64,000 bases of DNA from Gemmatimonadota bacterium (GTDB lineage: Bacteria; Gemmatimonadota; Gemmatimonadetes; Longimicrobiales; Gaopeijiaceae). The notes below the pieces were generated by a model. That model searched no databases, had not been told where the DNA came from, and worked only from the letters and a program-made list of their open reading frames with translations. The position numbers were made by a program, and so were the translations under genes. The stretch spans positions 124,001-188,000 of the forward strand of contig JAJDUP010000033.1 in assembly GCA_022826565.1 (NCBI GenBank), read 5' to 3'. Position 1 is the stretch's first letter; the number at the start of each line of letters is the position of its first letter. Shown one piece after another: positions 58,891 to 64,000 of the stretch.

Positions 58891-58981
58891 TCGAGCTGCT
58901 CGTCGAAGCAGGGCCATCCGCCGCTGCGCTCCAAGCCCAAATCCCGAAACCGTCCCGGCCATAGCCCCGTACCTTCACCCC

Positions 58982-59887
58982 ATGCAAGCTGGGCCCCAGC
59001 AGGACCATACCCTCGCAAGTCTCTCGCGCGTGACGCACCGGTACGGGCCGGTTGTCGCGCTGGACGGGCTCGATCTGGAAGTCCGCCGGGGCGAGGTGCT
59101 GGGGGTGCTCGGCCCCAACGGTGCCGGCAAGACCACCGCGATCAGCCTTCTACTCGGGAGCCTGGGTGTGCAGGAGGGCGCCGCCAGCGTGTTCGGCTGC
59201 GCGCCGGGAGCACCCGAGGTGCGGGTTCGGCGCGGTGCGATGCTGCAGATCTCGGGCATCTCCGCGAATCTGACCGTGCGCGAGCACATCGAGCTCTTCC
59301 GCGCGTACTATCCGGCGCCGCTTCCGGCCGCGCGCCTGCTCGCCATGGCTGGCCTCGAGGATCTCGCCCAACGCCGGTACGGGAAGCTCTCCGGAGGTCA
59401 GAAGCAGCGGGTGATGTTCGCGCTGGCGCTGGCCGGCGATCCCGAACTGCTGTTTCTGGACGAGCCCACCACGGGGCTCGACGTCGATGCGCGGCATCGC
59501 CTGTGGAGCGAGATCCGGGGTCTCAGGGAATCCGGGCGGACCACTGTCCTCACGACGCACAACCTGGACGAGGCGGACGCGCTCGCCGACCGCGTGGTGG
59601 TCATCCACAACGGGCGGCGGATCGCGGAGGGCACTCCGGCGGAGATCAAGTCGCGCACGGCGGGGCGTCTCGTGCGCTGCGTCACCCGGATCCGGCCCGA
59701 CGAGGTTGCGGGCCTGCCCGGCGTGGTCGAGGCCCGGACCCGCGGACGGCATCTGGAGACCCTGACGACACAGCCCGAGGACCTGGTCCGGGAACTGCTC
59801 GCGCGCGACGAGGCGCTGGCGGACCTCACGGTCGTGGCCGCAGGGCTGGAAGATGCGTTCCTCGCGCTGACGCGGGACACCAAATGA
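58982..59887 (+). CDS. ABC transporter ATP-binding protein (ABC-2 export type)
   Basis: A 301-residue ATPase. Walker A is GPNGAGKTTAISLLLG, signature YGKLSGGQKQRVMFALAL, Walker B LLFLDEPTTGLD, and switch LTTHNLDEAD. The C-terminal extension (about 220-300) is the regulatory region of exporters in the DrrA/NodI group. Its stop overlaps the permease start (ATGA). It should pair with the permease to export a hydrophobic or antibiotic-like compound. Confidence 0.92.
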   Translation: MQAGPQQDHTLASLSRVTHRYGPVVALDGLDLEVRRGEVLGVLGPNGAGKTTAISLLLGSLGVQEGAASVFGCAPGAPEVRVRRGAMLQISGISANLTVREHIELFRAYYPAPLPAARLLAMAGLEDLAQRRYGKLSGGQKQRVMFALALAGDPELLFLDEPTTGLDVDARHRLWSEIRGLRESGRTTVLTTHNLDEADALADRVVVIHNGRRIAEGTPAEIKSRTAGRLVRCVTRIRPDEVAGLPGVVEARTRGRHLETLTTQPEDLVRELLARDEALADLTVVAAGLEDAFLALTRDTK

Positions 59888-60660
59888 CCCTGGGCCGGCG
59901 CTTCCGAATCTACCTGCTGGAAGCGCGCTTCCAGATCGTGGAGGCACTGCGGGAGCCCATGTTCGCGATCCCCACGCTGACGTTTCCGCTCATCTTCTAC
60001 CTGTTCTTCAGCGTGATCATGGGCACGCGCGGTGTGTCGCTGACCGTGCCGACCTACGCGCTCGCGACCTATGGCGTCTTCGGCGTCCTCGGCCCGGCAA
60101 TCTTCGGCTTCGGAGCCGGGCTTGCGAACGAACGCGACACCGGCGTCCTGCTCCTGAAGCAGACCACGCCCATGCCCGCTGGCGCCTACCTCTTCGCCAA
60201 GGTCATGGCGGCGCTGATCTTCGGCGCGGTCGTCGTGGCGGCCCTGTTCCTGATGGCTGCCCACATGGCGGGAGTGGCCCTCCACCGCTGGCAGTGGTTT
60301 GCGCTCGCCGGGGTGCTGCTCGCCGGCGTGATCCCGTTCTGCGCGCTGGGCCTGGCGATCGGTGTGTGGGCGAAGGGACGCTCGGCCGTTGCCGTGGTCA
60401 ACCTCGTCTTCCTGCCCATGGCCATGCTCTCCGGGCTCTGGCTCCCCATTTTCATGTTCCCGGATGTCATGCAGGACATCGCGCTCGCGCTTCCCGCCTA
60501 TCACCACGCGCAGCTCGCGCTGAAGGTCATCGCGATGGACGCCGGGCAGCCGGTCCAGGTGCACTTCGCCGTTCTGATGGCCGAAACGCTCGTCTTCCTT
60601 GCCCTGGCGACGCTCGGGTTCCGCCGCGCGGACAGCTTCTCGATGAGGAGATCCCGATGA
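59884..60660 (+). CDS. ABC-2 type transporter permease
   Basis: A 258-residue permease with six hydrophobic segments (FAIPTLTFPLIFYLFFSVIM, YGVFGVLGPAIFGFGAGLAN, LIFGAVVVAALFLMAA, LAGVLLAGVIPFCALGLAIG, VVNLVFLPMAMLSGLWLPI). The loop ERDTGVLLLKQTTPMPAGAY is typical of ABC-2 permeases. It overlaps the ATPase upstream and the amidohydrolase-CIA30 gene downstream (ATGA each), so the three are co-translated. Confidence 0.9.
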   Translation: MTLGRRFRIYLLEARFQIVEALREPMFAIPTLTFPLIFYLFFSVIMGTRGVSLTVPTYALATYGVFGVLGPAIFGFGAGLANERDTGVLLLKQTTPMPAGAYLFAKVMAALIFGAVVVAALFLMAAHMAGVALHRWQWFALAGVLLAGVIPFCALGLAIGVWAKGRSAVAVVNLVFLPMAMLSGLWLPIFMFPDVMQDIALALPAYHHAQLALKVIAMDAGQPVQVHFAVLMAETLVFLALATLGFRRADSFSMRRSR

Positions 60661-62474
60661 AGAGCGCACGTCATCTCGTCGGCCGCAGCCTGACCTGGTT
60701 CGTGGTCGGAGTCGCGGTCTTCGTCGGCGTGCTCACGACCCTGCCGGTGCCGCAAGCCGCGGAGGGACCGGACCGGGGAGTTCCCGACGAGATGTTCGCG
60801 ATCGTGGACGTCACGGCCTTCGACGGCGAGGCCTTCCGGCAGGGATGGGACGTGTGGGTCGAGGACGGGAGGATCCGGCACGCCGGTCAGAGGCTCGACC
60901 TGCCGGACGACCTCCCGCGCCTGGACGGACGGGGCCACACGCTGATCCCGGGGCTGGTCGACGGCCACGTGCACAGCTTCCAGTCCTCGCTGGGCGACGC
61001 GCTGCGCTTCGGGGTGACCACGGTGCTGGACCAGTCCACGGACCCGGCCTTCGCCGCGGCGATGCGGCCCGCGCGCGAGGAGGTGGGGCGCGGCACCGGG
61101 GCGGACCTCTTCTCCGCCGGCATGACCGCGACCGCTCCGGAAGGGCACGGCACGCAGTACGGGACGCCGGTGGAGACCCTGAGCGGCCCGGACGAGGCCG
61201 CGGAGTGGGTGCGGGCGCGCAAGGTCGAGGGCTCCGATTGGATCAAGATCATCTACGAGGACGGCAGCGCCTTCGACATGGAGATCCCGTCGCTCGATGG
61301 AGAGACGGTGGCCGCGGTGATCGAGTCCGCGCACGCGGAGGGACTCGCCGCCGTGGTGCACGTGAGCACCCTCGAGACCGCTCTCGAAGCGATGGCTTTC
61401 GGCGCCGACGGCCTGGTGCACGTGTGGCGCGACGAGCTCGTCTCCGAAGCCGATGCGCGGCGGTTCGCGGAGGCCGACATCTTCGTGGTCCCGACGCTGT
61501 CGGTCATGGTTGCCGAAGACCCCTCCGTGGCGGAACTGGTGAGCGAGACCGACGACGCGATGCTCTCACCGATTCAGCGGCAGACGCTCGCCGCTCGCTT
61601 CCCGGGCGGCCTCGCGGAGGGCGGAGACGTGGCGATCGAGAACGTCCGCCGGCTGCGCGCGGCCGGAGTGCGGCTGGTCGCGGGGACGGACAGCCCGAAC
61701 CCGGGGACCGGGACGGGAATCTCCATGCACGGGGAGCTGCGTCTGCTCGTGCGGGCGGGGATGGGAAACACGGAGGCGCTGGCGGCGGCGACTTCGGTGG
61801 CGGCGGACGCGTTTGGCGTTGCGGAGCGCGGCCGGATCGCGGAAGGCCATCTCGCCGATCTGGTGCTGGTGCGCGGCGACCTCGAGGAGGACGTGTCCCG
61901 CAGCCACGATATCGTCGCGATCTGGAAGGATGGGTACCTGGTGGATCGTGCCGTTGGCCCCGCGGGCGGCGGGCCTGGAGCCGAGATCGCGCCCGCCCCC
62001 ACGGAAACCCTGGTCGCGGACTTCGAGAACGGGTTCGAGGCGAGCTTCGGCGAGTGGGACGTGACGACGGACCAGCTGATGGGCGGCTCCTCCAGCGCCA
62101 ACCCGGCCGTGCGGGACGGCGCGCTGGTGGTCACCGGCGAGATCGCCCCGGGACCTGCCTTCCCCTGGGCAGGCGTGATCTGGATGCCCGGCGAGCAGCC
62201 CATGCAGCCCGTGGACTTCTCCGGCCGGGAGGCGATCCGCTTCCGGACGCGCGGGGATGGGCGGCAGTACTCGGTGATGCTGATCAGCAGCGCGCAGCCG
62301 GCCGGGCCGCCGCCCACCGTGACGTTCGTGGCGTCTGAGGAGTGGGCTCAGGTGGAGGTCCGGCTGGACGACTTCCCGACGGCCACGCCGGAAATCATTG
62401 CGGGGCTGGCGTTTGTGGCGGAGGGGCCGGTGGGAGGCTTCGCCTTTGAGGTGGATGAGGTGGAGGTGAGGTGA
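60657..62474 (+). CDS. Exported amidohydrolase fused to a C-terminal CIA30-like domain
   Basis: A 605-residue protein. An N-terminal hydrophobic anchor or signal (TWFVVGVAVFVGVLTTLPV) leads into an amidohydrolase domain (about 45-435) with HxH in VDGHVHSFQS, a lysine in WIKIIYED, a histidine in AAVVHVSTLET and an aspartate in LVAGTDSPNPG. Residues 445-605 have a CIA30-like beta-sandwich (LVADFENGFEASFGEWDVTT, LMGGSSSANPAVRDG, REAIRFRTRGDGRQYSVML). CIA30 domains probably bind carbohydrates or act as scaffolds. Coupled to an ABC-2 exporter, the enzyme may process an exported substrate. Confidence 0.86.
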   Translation: MKSARHLVGRSLTWFVVGVAVFVGVLTTLPVPQAAEGPDRGVPDEMFAIVDVTAFDGEAFRQGWDVWVEDGRIRHAGQRLDLPDDLPRLDGRGHTLIPGLVDGHVHSFQSSLGDALRFGVTTVLDQSTDPAFAAAMRPAREEVGRGTGADLFSAGMTATAPEGHGTQYGTPVETLSGPDEAAEWVRARKVEGSDWIKIIYEDGSAFDMEIPSLDGETVAAVIESAHAEGLAAVVHVSTLETALEAMAFGADGLVHVWRDELVSEADARRFAEADIFVVPTLSVMVAEDPSVAELVSETDDAMLSPIQRQTLAARFPGGLAEGGDVAIENVRRLRAAGVRLVAGTDSPNPGTGTGISMHGELRLLVRAGMGNTEALAAATSVAADAFGVAERGRIAEGHLADLVLVRGDLEEDVSRSHDIVAIWKDGYLVDRAVGPAGGGPGAEIAPAPTETLVADFENGFEASFGEWDVTTDQLMGGSSSANPAVRDGALVVTGEIAPGPAFPWAGVIWMPGEQPMQPVDFSGREAIRFRTRGDGRQYSVMLISSAQPAGPPPTVTFVASEEWAQVEVRLDDFPTATPEIIAGLAFVAEGPVGGFAFEVDEVEVR

Positions 62475-62521
62475 GGGGGGCGCCACCGCAAGCCAGGCTC
62501 GACTGCTCGACCTCCATTCGG

Positions 62522-62550
62522 CTTGCACATGCAAGGCACTCTTGTATGTT
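62522..62550 (+). promoter_or_regulatory. Candidate promoter with overlapping palindrome upstream of the CobW-like gene
   Basis: TTGCAC (62523-62528) and TATGTT (62545-62550) are 16 bases apart. The -35 box sits inside the palindrome CTTGCACATGCAAG (62522-62535), whose six-base arms are exact. A regulator bound there could control the metallochaperone; it does not match the zinc-uptake (Zur) box consensus I know. Confidence 0.42.
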
Positions 62551-62625
62551 GGCGTGCGTCCAAGTCGTGCGGCGCCGTCCGCCCTGCGGCACCCCGCAAT
62601 GTGAAGTGCCGGAAAAGGAAGCCCG

Positions 62626-63870
62626 ATGAGCAGCGATCCAGGCACCGTTACTCGTGACATGCGTCTCCCCGTGACGGTGTTGTCCGGCTTCCTCGGAGCC
62701 GGGAAGACCACCCTCCTCAATGAGGTTCTGAACAATCGGGAGGGACTCCGGGTCGCGGTCATCGTGAACGACATGAGCGAGGTCAACATCGACGCGGCCC
62801 TCGTCGAGCGCGGAGGTGCCCGGCTCTCGCGGACCGAAGAGACGCTCGTCGAGATGACGAACGGTTGCATCTGCTGCACGCTGCGGGAGGATCTGCTCGC
62901 GGAAGTCTCCCGGTTGGCCCGGGAGAGGCGTTTCCACTACCTGCTGATCGAGTCCACGGGGATCTCGGAGCCCATCCCGGTCGCCCAGACCTTCACCTTC
63001 GAGGACGAGCACGGCGTGAGCCTCGGCGACATCGCGCGCCTCGACACGATGGTCACCGTCGTGGACGCCGCGAACTTCCTGAAGGACTTCAACGCGGCCG
63101 AGGCGCTGCAGGACCGCGGTGAGTCGCTGGGCGAAGAGGACGAGCGGACGGTCACGGACCTGCTGATCGATCAGGTCGAGTTCGCCGATGTCATCGTGCT
63201 CAACAAGCTCGATCTCGTCACCGAGGACCATGCGCGTGAGGTCGAAGCCATTCTGCGCACGCTCAACCCCGGCGCGGAGATTCACCCGGCTACACGTGGG
63301 CAGGTGCCCCTCGGGCGCGTGCTCGACACGGGCTTGTTCGACTACGACAAGGCGGAAAGCTCCGCTGGATGGATCCGTGAGCTGGAGGGAGACCACACGC
63401 CCGAGACGGAGGAGTACGGGATTTCGAGCTTCACCTATCGGACTTCGGCACCGTTCGACGCGGAGAAGCTGTGGGCGTTCCTGAACGACGACGAGAACTG
63501 GCGCGGCGTGCTCCGGTCGAAGGGCTTCTTCTGGGTCGCCGCCAATCACAGGGTCGCATACGAGTGGACGCAGGCCGGGGGTGTGAGCTCCGTCAACCCC
63601 ATGGGCATGTGGTTGGCCGCGGTGCCGAGGGAGGACTGGGAGCACGCGGACGGAGAGCGACCGGACCAGCAGCCGGGTTGGCACCCTCGGTACGGGGATC
63701 GTCACCAGGCACTCGTCTTCATCGGCCAGCAGATGGACGAGGCCGCAGTACGCGCGCGACTCGACGCATGCCTGCTCGACGACTCCCTTGCCGCCGCCGA
63801 CCGCCGCCACTGGGCGGGACGTCCCAACCCCTTCCCCGAGATTCCGATGGTCGAACAGGTGGCCGGATGA
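62626..63870 (+). CDS. CobW/COG0523-family GTP-binding metallochaperone
   Basis: A 414-residue GTPase of the CobW/ZigA/YciC group. Walker A is [17 protein letters not shown], the metal-binding CxCC is [13 protein letters not shown], Walker B-like ESTGISEP and the guanine-specificity NKxD is VLNKLDLV. The C-terminal CobW domain (about 300-400) has [26 protein letters not shown] lies 4 bases before the ATG. Such proteins deliver zinc or other metals under limitation. No metalloenzyme gene is beside it here. Confidence 0.92.
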   Translation: MSSDPGTVTRDMRLPVTVLSGFLGAGKTTLLNEVLNNREGLRVAVIVNDMSEVNIDAALVERGGARLSRTEETLVEMTNGCICCTLREDLLAEVSRLARERRFHYLLIESTGISEPIPVAQTFTFEDEHGVSLGDIARLDTMVTVVDAANFLKDFNAAEALQDRGESLGEEDERTVTDLLIDQVEFADVIVLNKLDLVTEDHAREVEAILRTLNPGAEIHPATRGQVPLGRVLDTGLFDYDKAESSAGWIRELEGDHTPETEEYGISSFTYRTSAPFDAEKLWAFLNDDENWRGVLRSKGFFWVAANHRVAYEWTQAGGVSSVNPMGMWLAAVPREDWEHADGERPDQQPGWHPRYGDRHQALVFIGQQMDEAAVRARLDACLLDDSLAAADRRHWAGRPNPFPEIPMVEQVAG

Positions 63871-63931
63871 ACACTCCGGCTCGAGCGACCTCTCGTTCTT
63901 CGCCGAAATCACGGTGCCGTCGGGCGGAACC

Positions 63932-64000
63932 TCACTCGTCCTTGAAAGCCTCCACCCAGGCCCGGCCAACCGAGGTGATGCGGAAACGCTGTCTCGGGCT
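63932..64000 (-). CDS. C-terminal end of a probable winged-helix regulator (partial)
   Basis: Twenty-two codons and a TGA stop on the minus strand encode PRQRFRITSVGRAWVEAFKD at the end of a protein. Aromatic-Arg-Ile-Thr followed by Gly-Arg-x-Trp/Leu is the usual wing of PadR-type regulators. Only this fragment is in the window. It converges with the CobW-like gene. Confidence 0.45.
   Translation of the reverse strand, partial: SPRQRFRITSVGRAWVEAFKDE

Noticed and set aside
1-64000. tRNA, rRNA, CRISPR arrays, prophage and replication-origin signals
   Set aside because: I looked for cloverleaf arms with a CCA-proximal T-loop, regular spaced repeats and phage structural or integrase genes and saw none; short or unusual RNAs could be missed by eye.

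Overview
The window is GC-rich, densely coded bacterial DNA. Recurrent traits are Tat- and lipoprotein-type exported enzymes, amidohydrolases, a DUF885 peptidase, beta-propeller lipoproteins, a cysteine-rich RicT/PSP1 protein beside AccA, DUF1080 and Gfo/Idh/MocA proteins, and many small toxin-antitoxin modules. Together they fit an environmental or host-associated Gemmatimonadota-like bacterium. That placement rests on gene style only; no rRNA, tRNA or marker set is present to confirm it.

Layout. 1-4612 (minus): a PotABCD-type polyamine importer operon with two tandem paralogous binding proteins and a permease with an enlarged external loop; a second permease probably begins at the left edge. 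4718-8342 (minus): a tightly packed accA-ricT-DUF885 lipoprotein unit. 8614-11663: an exported amidohydrolase, a SUMF1-fold protein, and a truncated IS21-type transposase fused to its 3' end. 12069-15108: a one-piece sensor kinase/response regulator with its own promoter and leader hairpin, then an HU-type nucleoid protein. 15296-20319: an exported cyclophilin divergent from a Gfo/Idh oxidoreductase, amine oxidase and double DUF1080 lipoprotein operon. 20510-24019: an orphan HicB, then a dicarboxylate-type symporter with two M29/NicX-like hydrolase paralogs. 24126-27437: an AAA/DUF4143 ATPase, an SDR, a Phd-VapC module and a Fic remnant.

27545-32539 (minus): asparaginase-type Ntn hydrolase; a 4'-phosphopantetheinyl transferase overlapping a metallophosphoesterase, reminiscent of PptT/PptH; a MITE-like element that supplies the stop codon of one gene and the apparent start of the next; an MBL-fold lipoprotein; and a Tat-exported histone-deacetylase-family enzyme. 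32652-36969: a small kinase convergent with an ATP-grasp ligase whose frame runs on through it, a tiny Cys-alternating peptide ahead of a strong terminator, a TM2 protein, a membrane protein and a beta-propeller lipoprotein. 37215-43023: a triple-DUF4377 lipoprotein, VapBC, an exported dihydropyrimidinase-like enzyme, and a decayed Fic plus 2OG-Fe(II) oxygenase pair. 43234-48485: Uma2 nuclease, membrane protein, gamma-glutamyltransferase, intact Fic protein, and a frameshifted DUF3472-like gene.

48685-53132 is the most unusual block: a VWA protein whose N-terminal helix looks like a MotB/ExbD stator helix, convergent with a three-gene overlapping operon encoding a MotA/TolQ/ExbB-type channel, a peptidoglycan-binding/coiled-coil/leucine-rich-repeat protein, and an SH3-like membrane protein with an internally duplicated module. 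This could be an ion-driven envelope machine not matching a system I can name. 53293-64000: truncated Uma2 duplicate, HicBA, a methyltransferase, an ArsR-glyoxalase operon with a palindrome inside its promoter, a TolB-like propeller lipoprotein, a small membrane protein, a SnoaL-like protein, an ABC-2 transporter coupled to an amidohydrolase-CIA30 fusion, a CobW-type metallochaperone and the end of a probable PadR-like regulator.
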